From assembly GCF_001659605.2 (NCBI RefSeq), contig NC_035170.2:30174020-30238019 (forward strand): a stretch of DNA of 64,000 bases, in the 5' to 3' direction. The number at the start of each line of letters is the position of its first letter. The first letter of the stretch is position 1. This stretch comes from Manihot esculenta (Eukaryota; Streptophyta; Magnoliopsida; Malpighiales; Euphorbiaceae). Below the pieces are notes generated by a model. The model did not search any database. It had not been told where the DNA came from and saw nothing but the letters and a program-made list of their open reading frames with translations. Of the stretch, positions 23,103 to 34,700 are shown in pieces. The position numbers were made by a program, and so were the translations under genes.

Positions 23103-25118
23103 GGCAAAGAGTGAGTTGTGAGAGCAGAAAGAAACTATGAAATCTCAAGATTCAAGGGAAGAGTTTGTAAACACATAGCATTGGAAGGAGAAAGGAAAGA
23201 AAAAAAAAGGGAAATGCAAGGCTTCTCTGATGCTCTATTGGTGTCCCGCCAAAATATTTTTTAATATTTAATAAAATTTAATATTTTTAATATAAATATA
23301 ATTAAAAAATTAATAAAAAATTGTCTCTTTTAATAAACTAAAATATCAATTTATTTGGAGTTTAAATATATTTTAATTAAATTTGTCTTTCTATTTAGTT
23401 TTTGCCTTTCAATTTTAATTGCACTAAAAAATTTTTATAATGCTAAATTAGACAAATGGTATATTTATAAATTATATATTATAAGAATAAAGATTATACT
23501 TTATTTTTATTTTAAATGAGATATGTTATAATTTAAAAAAAAATAGATTCAAAATTTTTAGTAGTTTTTTTGTTTTTAATAAGTTTGTATAAAAATTAAT
23601 TTTAAAGGAAAAAATAATTTTTTATTTTATTTTTTATAAAAAATGTGTAATGTTACGTCACATATTAAAGTCATTATTTTGATTTTTCAGTTTTATAAGG
23701 TGAATGGAACTTTTCATATTTTTTTTATTTTTTAAATCAATTTTAATGTAAATCAATTTAAAAATGAAAAATTAGTTTATTTTATTAAATATATATTTAA
23801 TATTACAGAATTGAAATCTTTTAGGAATTGATACTCCCACTTTATACAAAACCAGCTGTTTCTTTCGTTATGTTCTTGAGAGCTTAGAGAATTATATGTA
23901 CGAGAAAGATAACCCTAAACACGTGATTAGAGCTTAACAGAAAATAAATAAATAAAATTCTAAACACGTTATTAGAGTTTAACAGAAAATAAATAAATAA
24001 AACACAAAATAAAGTAATAAAATGAATATTTTCTGATTTATAGAAAAATAGAATTTATAATGATTGAGTAAGTTTAGACTGAGGGGAAGGTGTTTCTCTT
24101 TTTTTATTTTTTTTTTATCACTGACGTTTAACGACCTTTCTGCTACAGGAACGTCTATTTTTATCGTTCAGTTTCGTACGTACAGTGATGTCAGTTCCCC
24201 TTACTCATACCAGGCGGCCATTTAATTACTCTCAGAACGTATGCAAGAAGAATTGCGAAAAGACCGAACCTGTTACCCATTCTTGAGTCCCATCACGGGG
24301 CTAGTTTCAACAACAGGTTATAGGCTCAAAGATGGCCCAAATTGACTGATGTCTTCAGGTCTGATCCATTGCTGCGGGCAGACTTTCTTTAAGTCACTCT
24401 AGGCTTTGAGCCGACTTAAGCTATCATGGATCTGGCCCGACCTCGGAGGAGAAGAGATTCGGCGGTTATCATATTATAATCTTTACACATTTGGACTTGC
24501 AATACGATAGCTTTTGAAATTAGAAGCTTACGCTCACTATAATATTAATATTATATTATTATATTAATTTATTAAAATAATAAAAAATTTTATTATTAAA
24601 TAAATATATATAATATTATTAAATTATTTTTATATATTTAATTATAATTAAATTATTTTTATATATCTAATCCGAATATAATATTAATTTTATAATTTTA
24701 AAATTATATAATATCAATAATTTTTATTTAAATATTAATAATAAAATTTATTAAAATATTAATATATTAAAATTATAAAAAATATTTATTATTATATAAA
24801 TATAATATAAATAATATTATTAAATTAATATAATATAAGTATATTATTATAATATATTAATAATTAAAAAAATAAAACTGTTAAGTGGTGTATACAATAA
24901 TTTTAAAAAAATAAAAAATAAAATAAATAATAGTCTCGCGCTGTTAAACTATTATTTTTTCTAAAAAAGAAAATCTTAGCATTTTTATAAAATGTGTCCG
25001 AAAAGGCAGTTGGAATCATGTTTACCATACAGATCAAATTCAAATCCATAGATATTTTGTTTTCAATCTGCCAATTTTTTTGTTATTTTGAACCTAAATC
25101 CACAAAAACCCCTCTATA
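23103..25118. other. Upstream region of NLR-1 and AT-rich spacer
   Basis: 23103-23260 is the NLR-1 leader, with a block (GAAAGAAACTATGAAATCTC, 23128) shared with 27668. 23916-24005 is a 45-bp unit (TAAACACGTGATTAGAG..) present twice. 24080-24480 is less AT-rich and looks like an element fragment but matches nothing I recognise. 24520-24960 is almost pure A/T. No gene is supported. Confidence 0.5.
23916..24005. repeat. Two-copy 45-bp tandem repeat
   Basis: TAAACACGTGATTAGAGCT at 23916 and TAAACACGTTATTAGAGTT at 23961, each followed by AACAGAAAATAAATAAATAAA. Confidence 0.85.
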
Positions 25119-25598
25119 CCTCAACAATCTGACACAGAGATAGATTGAAGGGAAATGAGGCTTTGCATCTGATTGAGTAGAGACCTCAAATTTTTGCACC
25201 GGAAAATTTAAAATGACACAAACTTGGGGTTGGGCAATCCCATCTCTGGGAACAACTCTAATTGATGACAGTTCCATATTTCTAACATTCGTAGACTCTG
25301 GAAGTTCTGCATGTGATTGGATAGAGACCTCAATCCTTCACCGTCTGTGATTTTTAAAGAAACAAAACAATAGAAGGGATGGGCAAGTCCTTACCAGGAA
25401 AGGATTCTAATTGACGATAAATCTGTAAGATGAGAAAGCCCATAATATAGCGTGTGTCGTCCAGTTGTAAATGTCAAGAGTCTTAAGGGAATCAGGAAAC
25501 TTTCCATTTGAAGAAGAATTGAGGGATCCACATCGAAAGACATGCAATTCCTCGAGATGAGACATCTCACTACTGTAATTACTCTGACACATAATTCC

Positions 25599-27008
25599 TA
25601 TGGGTGTAATCGAACCGAGTCGAGCCGAATTTTGTAAAACTCAAGCTCGTTTATTAAAAAAATTTGGAAGCTCGAACTCTAATATTTGATTCGAGTTCGG
25701 CTCGAAAATTAAATATTATAATCGAGCTCGATTCGAACTCGACTCGTGAAAGGTTCGTTCAGTTTAATAACGAGCCTAATTCGAGTTCGAGCTCAAAAAA
25801 CTCGATTAAGAAGCTCGTTAATTAAACTTGAGCTTGAACTCGAAAAGCTCGATTAAGAAACTCGTTAAAAAAGCTCGAATAATATTAATAATTATAAATT
25901 TTTAGTAATAATTATATAAATATATTAATAATAATTAATTAAATATTTATAGTAGTATCTAGTTTAAAAAGATTTTTATAATTATACTTTAATTTTAAAA
26001 AGTATCTAGTTTTACAATTTAATTTATCAGGTAATACTGCTTGAATAATAATATTAAAAAGTACTTATTATTATTTGAAATTTCTAAAAATATAATTTTT
26101 AATTATTTATAGTATTGATGTAGGACTGATTATATTTTTTCAAGTTAAAACTTTTAACCAATAATACTTGGTTAAAATGAAATTTGAAAACGAAATGTCA
26201 GAAATCGAAAATTATTGTCGATAATTATTATTTTTAACCAATAATACTTTGATACTTTAATCAATAATGTTTAATTAAAATTTTTAACTAAAAAATACTT
26301 GATAATATATATTGTTTACTTAATTAATTATTATTAATATACTTTGATAATTATTACCATCTTTTATATTGTATGCTTAATTATATACAAAAAAATTTTA
26401 TAATTATACTTTAATTTTAAAATTATATAATTTTTACAACTCAATTTATCATGTAGTACTATAATTTTAAAGAATACTTATTATAATAATTAATATTAAT
26501 TATTTGTGATTATACATTAATTTTATTGAATCTTATTATAATAATTATATACAAAAGATTTTTATAATTTAATTTTAAAGAATACTAATTATAATAATTA
26601 ATCTTAATTATTTGTAATTTTCAATACTATAATTTTCAAGTATTTATAATAGTTTAAATTTTATAACTTTATAGTTATTTTTATTTTTTTAATAATATAT
26701 GAACTTGTTCATAAATTTATTTAACGAATTAGTTCACCAATTTATTTAAACAATATTACTCACGAGCCTTCTCAACGAGCCAGCTCGCGAGCCTTCTCAA
26801 CAAGTCAGCTCGCGAGCCTTCTCAACGAGCCAGCTCGCGAGTCTTAACGAACCGAATACTATTGAGCTCAAGCTCGGCTCGTTTAAGTGACGAGCCTCAA
26901 AATTGAGCTCGAGCTTAACTCGTTTAAAAAACGAGCCGAACTCGATCGAGCTTTTATCGAGTCGAGTCTCGAGTAGCTCACGAATAGCTTGGTTCATTTA
27001 CAGTCCTA
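25599..27008. mobile_element. Non-autonomous hAT-like DNA transposon inserted in NLR-2 (1410 bp)
   Basis: Ends TATGGGTGTAATCGAACC and GGTTCATTTACAGTCCTA are imperfect inverted repeats (13 of 18 bases match). An 8-bp duplication flanks it: ATAATTCC (25591-25598) and ACAATTCC (27009-27016), one mismatch. Other NLR copies read straight through this point, so the insertion is clear. The 5' 280 bp and the 3' 230 bp are crowded with CGAGCTCG / TCGAGC motifs in both orientations, and the middle is very AT-rich. No transposase frame is seen. The TGGGTGTAA-like end and 8-bp duplication point to hAT. Confidence 0.85.
26762..26842. repeat. Three-copy 27-bp tandem repeat within the hAT-like element
   Basis: The unit CGAGCCTTCTCAACGAGCC + AGCTCG is repeated three times with one or two changes per copy. 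Confidence 0.85.
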
Positions 27009-27667
27009 ACAATTCCCTCCGGCAGAGACTCCAAAGATCCACAATTTTCCATTCGTGCGGCAAACCCCCTGCGGGAAAGGAGACTAAACTCCTACATTGG
27101 CTTATTTTCAAATCTTTGAGAGATTTGAGGTCTTTCAGTCCACTTGGCAACTCCTTCAGATTTGGACACAAATCTATTTCCAAAACTTCAAGGTTGCAAG
27201 GCAAAAGGCCTTCCTCTCGATCTTACCAATGAAACAAGCTCACGACATCCTCCAATTTGCAAACGCTTTAGGCTAGTAAGACAGGTGGAATTAGTCACAC
27301 TCTTGAGAACTGTCACCTGACATCTAATATAGAGTGTTATAAGTGATGGTAGCGCTTTTGGTAATTCAACCAAGAGCGGGCAATCAGTAATAACAAGTTT
27401 TTCCAGGGAAGGAAGGAAGTTGGGCAATTTTTCAACCAACTTGGGACAATTTTGTATTTGGAGTTCATGCAGCTTAGGAAATTTTGCCACAGAATCTTCA
27501 CCCAGCCCATTTGACCAAGCCCACAGCTCCACTCACCCATGTCACTAACCTCTAGTTCTTCCAAACAAGGAAAAAATGAATCATCCTCCTAAAACTCAAC
27601 ATCCACTGCTTTCACTCCACTTAAACCTTTTTTAATGACTTTAATCGTCAAAGTGGTGGCAGTGAAG

Positions 27668-28496
27668 AAAGAAACTATGAAATCTCAAGATTGAAAGCAA
27701 GGGCTGCAAACACAGTCTCTATCACAGCATGGGAAGGACAAAAGAAAGAGAAGGGAAATGCAATAAGGCTTGTCTGATTCTCTTTTGCTGTCTTCACCGA
27801 AAGGTCTCGGAGCTCTACAGTTATGGCGTCCCCGCCAAATTAGTGGTCGATTATTTAACAATCAGATGAGCTAATCAATGATCCGTTGCTTTAACTAGGA
27901 CCTGGGAAACAACAATGAAAAAGAAGGTACATTAATGGGTTTTTAGTGATCTTCCACTTCCTCATATTTTAATGCAAATTCTCCATCTTCACAGGTGGAT
28001 TCCACTTTCCCCATGATTTTTCGAAATTCCAGCTTCTAATGCCTTTTAAGGTAGTTGTTTACTCAATCAACTAGCTTGGACTGAATTATTTGCATTAATT
28101 TGTGAGGAGGAAAGCTTAATTTGATGGAGGTTCAAACGTTGGCAGCTTTAGGTGGGTATATAATTATTATATAAATTTGCATATTATGCTTCATGTATTT
28201 GACACCAAAGCCAATTTTTCTCAATTGGTTTTACAATGGTCTCTGTAGGATGCCATGAAAACATTGTTGATATTACTCCTCTTGGTTTGAAAACGAGCAA
28301 CTCTACATTCAGATGGAACACTGTGATTGCAGCTTATCCATAAATAAATCTTCCAGATCATTCACAAAGGACAAAGTGTTGGAAGTCTTACATCAGGTTA
28401 CGAATTATCGACACGTTATTATTTCCTTTACTAAGGATATATCTAGGATTCAAGATGCAATAAGGGATACATCTGTTAGCTCAATGATCACCTAAA
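27668..28496. other. Orphan NLR 5' leader (27668-27850) and unassigned spacer
   Basis: 27668-27850 resembles the NLR-1 leader (GAAAGAAACTATGAAATCTCAAGATT, then the GGGAAATGCAA and CCCCGCCAAA blocks). From 27850 to 28496 I see no gene; one short frame (28313-28495) has no recognisable domain. Confidence 0.6.
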
Positions 28497-28745
28497 CCTT
28501 CTGATTGGTATAATCTAAACTCTGATGGATCAGCTGCCTCTGCTAGGGGCTTTATCAGATCACATACAGGAGCCTGGTTTTGTGGTTATGCTACTAATAT
28601 TGAAACGTGTTCTACAAAAGCTAAGCTTTGGGGCATTTTCCTTGGTCTGAAATGGCTTGAGAAAAAGGCTTGAACCAAGTTTTGATAGAGTTAGATAACA
28701 TATATGTAGTGCAAATAATTAATAGTGAAATTTCTAAGGTTAGTG
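28497..28745 (+). pseudogene. Second RNase H-like remnant
   Basis: Frame from 28497 reads WYNLNSDGSAASARGFIRS, then GAWFCGYATNIETCSTKAKL, WGIFLGLKWL and, after a small break, VLIELDNIYVVQIINSEISK. NSDGS, the acidic helix after TKAKLWGI, and ELDN match the plant RNase H (RVT_3) layout of LINE-derived sequences. It is short, lacks an RT, and is broken near 28670, so it is a remnant. Confidence 0.65.
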
Positions 28746-30414
28746 CTACATGTGTCTCTTTCATGTTCTTCAAGTTTCATGCTATAGGCTTTGCTTGATT
28801 TAGTTTTCAGCTTTGTTTTCCTTTTATTTCCAAAGAAAGAAAAAGTTCATATATATAAAAGCAATAATTTCATATACAAAAGTTCATATAAAAAATTTTT
28901 ATTATTTAAAATAGTATTGTTTATTAATTTGACAATTTTTTGAAATCATAATTAATATAATTTAATTAACAAATGCTATATTTTTTCATTAATGGAAATA
29001 TATATATAATTAATTAAAATTATTATAAAAAATATTAATTGTGATAAAATATAAACTAATTAAAGAATTAATATACCTAATTATATAAAATATTATTAAA
29101 TTAAAATTTTATTCAATATAAATAATAATAAAATTTGATAAATATAAATAATTAAACTATAATAAAAAGTGAAATAGCGATTTTAATACTCTAAATCAAA
29201 TATTACAAATATTGAACAATTAAATTATTATACCTAAATTACTACAGTTTATTATATTAATGGTTGTGATAATTTTACTCTTCACTTTTCATAAAAATAT
29301 AACCTTTATATATCATTCTATATAAAGCACAATCTCTATTCCACATACTTTTTCAACATAGCTCCCTCTTCTCTCCTCTCCTCTCCTCAATTTGTTTAAA
29401 CCTTTTCTTTTTTTATGTTCTTTTAGCATTTAATATGAAATGTATAGCTATATAATATTTGACAACTAACTCAATCCATTAAAGTTGGACGAGTGTCATT
29501 CACATACTAGAATTATTTGATTAAAATTCAAGTATATTCTAAAGAAATTATTTTATTCTTTCTTGATAATAAAATATATTTAGATCGTAATTATTGATAC
29601 TATTATAATTAGTATTCACTTAATACGATTAATACACTAAATTTTACCACTAAAAAAAATTACATATTCGAAAGCTACGGTGATAAAGTATATAATTCTC
29701 TTCATCCACTATTACACTACAACCACCACCGTTATTCACCAAAACTATTGGAATTTAATAAATTTTATTTTTCTAATAATATAGTCCTTAAATAGAGTTT
29801 ATTATTATATATTAATAATATGTAATAATAAGTACTAAAATTCTTTTTTTTTTTACAATTGAGGTTGATGATGTATGGTTTTATACTAGAATAATATTTT
29901 AAGTCGAAATTTCTTACTTTAAAATTAGAAATCATATCATATATATTAATTGGATTTTTAATTTTTCTTCATAGTTATTTTTTTATTTGTATGCAATAAA
30001 TTGCATATTTAATTAATAAAAATAATAAAAAAGTATATAACTGATAAAATTGAATATTTTATTTTATAAAAAAAATTCTTATATTATTTAGAATATCTAG
30101 AGATAAAATAAAATATATTAATCAATTTTTTTAATCTAAAAGCTGGATATAAAATACGTTTAAAATTTTTTAGAGGATTATTTTACTTCTTTTAATATAC
30201 GGCATAATAAAGTAACTTTATTTATCTAATAATATTTTGCTCCTCTTCCCTTAATAGTAATGGGAAATATTTCAATATCCACACAATATGCAGAAAAACA
30301 ACTAGTTTTATTATAAAATAGATAAAACTTAATTGCGGGAGATATTATTACCTGAAAATCAATAAAGTTTTATACGTATACATGTATATTTCTACCTACT
30401 CCTAGACCTCACAG
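28746..30414. other. AT-rich spacer with a promoter-like block
   Basis: No coding frame is supported. A CTATATAAAGC (29319-29329) followed about 35 bases later by a CT-rich run (CTTCTCTCCTCTCCTCTCCTC, 29369-29389) looks like a plant core promoter and leader, but no gene follows it. The remainder is A/T-rich without repeats I could define. Confidence 0.4.
29319..29329 (+). promoter_or_regulatory. Possible orphan TATA box
   Basis: CTATATAAAGC followed by AATCTCTATTCCACA and a CT-rich tract, which is a common plant TATA plus leader layout. No open frame follows, so it may be a remnant or may drive a noncoding RNA. Weak call. Confidence 0.25.
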
Positions 30415-31775
30415 ATTACAAAATATTTACAACAATATGCTCAGGAAACACAATAATCATTGGAAAAAGCTCCAAATGCTTGATTCTCTAGATGGCTATG
30501 TCTTTTATCTCATTCTCCTTTTTTTTAATTGGAAATTGAAAATTGAAGGAGTAAAATTTTAATTTCTATCAAATTTATTCAAATACACTTACCACCAAAT
30601 TAAGTCTGTGAGTGCGGAAGCATTCTCCTATTATCATCATCTTCAATAAATCCCACGACCTGAAGAAGTCTTGCGCTCACTTTGCGGAAGCCACAGTTTG
30701 CAATACCTGAAAGGGAGCAATTCTAGCAAGGCCACTTGAAAATTTTTTTATGCAACTAGGTTGTCTGCCTTCTCAAGGAGCACGCATATACATTTCTCAA
30801 GTTGCCATCATTTCCTTTCTCAAAGTTTAAAATTGATTTGAAATTTATACAGAAGATGAAACTGTATGCAGCTTCGGGCAAATATCCTCAGACGAACTCA
30901 AAATCAGCTGAGTTTCATGTCTTCCTACGATGTTACAATCACAAGATCGTTAAGACTAAGAATATTTTATTGGAGGTAAGCGAATCTCCAGAAAAAAAAA
31001 AAAAAAAAAAAAAAAAAAGAAAAAAAGAAAGTTAAGGATACAAACAGAATGACAACTTAAGTATCCAGATCATTTATTTAAAAAAAAAAACCCAGATCAT
31101 TTTGATATCTATATTCTTGTTATTCACCTCCATTTTAAACTAAAAATTGATTTTTTTTTTTATTAGCCAAACAAAATATTTGAAATTCTCAAAATTTTAG
31201 ATTGTAAAACCTACTATTTAAAGTCCAAAATTGAAACTTAAATACATGAATCTGAACAAATATGAAGGGGAATTGAATTTATGCAATTTATATTATGTTT
31301 TGATTTTTAATAATGAACACCCCATCACTACTAACCAAATGAATACAACTGTAAGATTTGATAGTCAATTCTTGCAAAATGCCTATCATTCAAAAGAGCT
31401 TTCCAAATATTAAGATGAAGCAAAATAGGTTTGGATTCTTTTGGAAATTGATAACAATAGTTCGATACTCACATTTGGACTAGCAAATTTGGATTAAGAT
31501 GGACGGGAAAACAAGGACCAGGACAGATTCGAAAACTGATGCCCATATCAAAATTATGGTAAAGTTCGGGTAGCATAAGAAACAGGACATTCACTCGAGC
31601 GAAGTTTGCAAATGTTCCCTGCACTGCCAAATTTCAAAATCAGTTGCAAAAGATATTTCTTCTGCAAATTGACCAAATTATTACAGGAATTTAATACCTG
31701 ACTTGCAGAACGATGCAGACCCTACCATTTGCGTAAGATATAATCTTTTGTTACTTCGTTCTGCATTGCAAAACT
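30415..31775. other. 3' flank of NLR-3 with conserved tail and a poly-A run
   Basis: 30415-30700 is similar to 36595-36830 (ACAAAATATTTACAACA.TATGCT, CATTGGA.AAAGCTCC, CATCATCTTC..AATCCCAC), which marks it as the downstream tail of this NLR family. A run of 27 A lies at 30992-31018. No gene is supported; the short frames over the poly-A run are artefacts. Confidence 0.55.
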
Positions 31776-34700
31776 TCAGAATAAGTTGCAACAGAAATAT
31801 ATTTCTATGAACCATTGCAAGTAGAACAAGAGTATTACCTGATTGTTGATACAAACAATGGGGATATGAGAAATGATTGGCCAGTAATCTCCTCTATCTT
31901 TTAAGCAACGATCTTGCAGTAGAGGACAGCCATAAACAGATAGTTCTTCAAGTGTAGCAGGGAAGCCCACATCTGGGAAGGACTGAAGTTTCTCGCCACA
32001 AATATGTAAGCTTTTAAGAGAGGTCAGCTTTTGGATGCCCCTTGATATGGATCTCAGATTTTCGAAATAAGAGATTTTGACATAGGTTAGAGAACCGGGA
32101 AGTAGTAAGCCATCATCATCTGGAAAGGAAATCATATCTCTATTTGACTTTGTGTTACTGATACTCAATTTTGTAAGAGAGTTGAGTCTATGGAGTCCCC
32201 ACTCTGGCATCGGCTGTTTTAGATTATCGCAAGCAATGATCGAAAGCTCAGATAGGTTTGGCGGTAAACACCCTTCAGTTAGGGACTCTATATAATCACA
32301 GCCATATACACGTAGAAATCGAAGGCAAGTAAGGTTTTGCATCTGATTGGGTAGAGACCTCAACTTTTTGCACCGAGCAAATGTTAAAGAGACAAGCTTG
32401 GGGGTGGGCAATCCCATTTCTGGGAACAACTCTAACTGATAACAGTCCTCTATTTGTAGATTTTCTAGACAACGGAGGTTTTGCATGTGATTGGATAGAG
32501 ACCTTAATCTTCCACAGTCTGAAATTGTCAATGATACAATACTGGGGATGGACAATTCCTTCTCTGGAAATGACTCTAATTGAGGACAATCTGATATTCG
32601 TAATTCTGTGAGATGAGAAAGCCCATAATATAGCGAGTTTAAGGTTTGTGACGGACAGTTGTGAATCTCAAGGGTCTTTAGGGAATCAGGAAACCTGCAA
32701 TTTGGATGATTTTGCCTGAGAGATTCACATCCCCTGATATACAATTTCTCAAGATGAGACGTCTCGCTAATGTAATAATGGTCTTGCATCATTCCCTCCG
32801 GCAGCGACTCCAAAGAATCACAGTTTTCGATTCTAAGACATACCAAGCTGTGTGGCAAACCCCTTACTGGGAAAGAGACTAAACTTCTACATGAGCTGAT
32901 ACTCAAAGAATTTAGAGACTTGAGGTTGCTCAGCCCATTTGGCAACACCTTCAGATTTAGGCATCCTTCTATGCTCAAAATCTCTAGATTGCCAGGCAAA
33001 AACCCTTCCTCCCCATCCACCAATAACACAAGCTCCGGACAATCCTTGATTTCCAAATGCTTTAGACTAGTAAGATAGTCTGAATTCGTTCCATCATTCC
33101 ACAAGCATCTCAGATCAAAACAATAACTAATCTCAAAAACTTTTAGTGACCTCAAGGTCTTTATTACAGCTTCATCTAATCTCACAAGCCTTGAAAGGAA
33201 ACTAATTTTTAAGGTAGTTAGAGAGGGGGAATTAGCCACACTTCTGAGAACTGCCCCTCGACATTGATCCCGACCATGAGAGCCATTAATAGAGAATGTT
33301 AAAAGTGATGGAAGCATTTTTGGCAAATCAACTAACTTTTCAAATCCAAAAATATCAAGTTCTTCTAGGGAAGGAAGGAATGTGGGCAGTCTTCCAACAA
33401 AATCACGACAACTCACTATTCGAAGCTTACGTAGCTTAGGGAATTTTGGGACATAATCTTCAACCAGATCAATAGACCAAGTCCACAGCTTCAATTGAAC
33501 CATACTGATAATCTCGAGTGTCTCCAAACAAGGAAAACATGAATCATCCTCATAAAACTCTACTCCTACTTCTTTCACTTTATCCAGACATTTTATGCTT
33601 AACTTTTTCAGGGATTTTAGTCGCCCAAGTGGTGGCAATGATGTGATTTGGTCACAATAGCACAACTTCACCTCTACCATGCTAGTGAACAAAGGATCTC
33701 CCAGCCACAATGGGACTTTCCTTCCACCAAATGATACAATTGAAAGGCTTGACAGACTTTGATGTGGCCGTAATGAGTTAAGAACTTGTTCTTCGTCACT
33801 TGAGTTTATCAAGTCATAGGAAAATTCACGAGGCCCAATCCAAGTACCGCTCTGATTCCATTCCAAGTTTAATTTACTGATATGCTTATCCTTCATATTG
33901 GCCAAATCTGCATCTTGAATATCTACTACCGTCCCTAAATTTTCAATGTGAAGTTGCCCTTGTAGGCCAGAAAGCTTCTTCAACTCTGTGACTCGTCCAT
34001 TGCTTCCCCCAATTACAAACTTGGTCAACAGGCATAGACCAGTCAAATTACCAATATGTGGTGGCATCTCTTTCAATTTCCTTGTGCCCACAATATCAAG
34101 ATGCCGCAAGTTGAGTAAATTGCATAGGCCACTAGGTAACCTCGTAAGGATATCACAACCACGCAACTTCAATGTCTGTAAATTGAAGAGTTTATCCACT
34201 GATTCAGGCAACCTTTTGATTCTAGTATAAGATAAGTCAAGGTAGCGTAAGTGCTTTAAGCCACCAATAGAATCTGGCAACTCCTCAATTGCATAATAAG
34301 TTAGAGATAGTGACCTTAAGCATTTCAATTTTGGCACCAAGTCATGCACCACCTTACCAGTTAAATGGCACCTCCAGTTATTGTCGTGATACATTGATAA
34401 AAATGTCCGCAAATTCTTCATTTCATAGAAGCTTTGAAATCTTTGAAAAGTGTTTCTGTACTGAGCAATAAATGACGAATGTCGAATCTTTGCATATGAT
34501 TTTGTACTCTCCAACTTATCAACCATATGTAAACATGTTTCCCCACTAACATAGCGAGCTAAATCAATAATTAGGTCATGCATTATATACATTGATTTAT
34601 TATCATTAGATTGTTGAAAAAAAGATCTTGATAATAACTCATCAAAATATTTATGACCCAAATCTTCATTGTCTTTCATTTCCTTCTTATCATACAAGAA

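Larger units (their letters stand above)
25119..27667 (-). pseudogene. NLR-2: LRR-only fragment of an NLR gene, split by an hAT-like element
   Basis: Pieces at 25119-25598 and 27017-27667 match the LRR part of NLR-1 in order (for example LPSLEKLVI, LPSGLKDLKSLKDL, SLVSFPAGGLPH). No CC domain, no NB-ARC and no early LRR is present: at 27667 the LRR sequence joins directly to the 5' leader seen before the NLR-1 start. The C-terminal LRRs (about 470 bp of NLR-1) are also missing. Several frame changes and stops occur. A 1.4-kb element interrupts it at 25599-27008. It cannot encode a receptor; a short LRR product is conceivable but unlikely. Confidence 0.9.

Noticed and set aside
24520..24960. 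Near-pure A/T tract as a possible satellite or matrix attachment site
   Set aside because: No periodic unit is visible and base composition alone does not support such a call.
30802..31035. Open frame of 77 codons ending in a poly-lysine stretch
   Set aside because: The lysines come from a 27-base A run; the frame has no domain and lies in the 3' flank of NLR-3.
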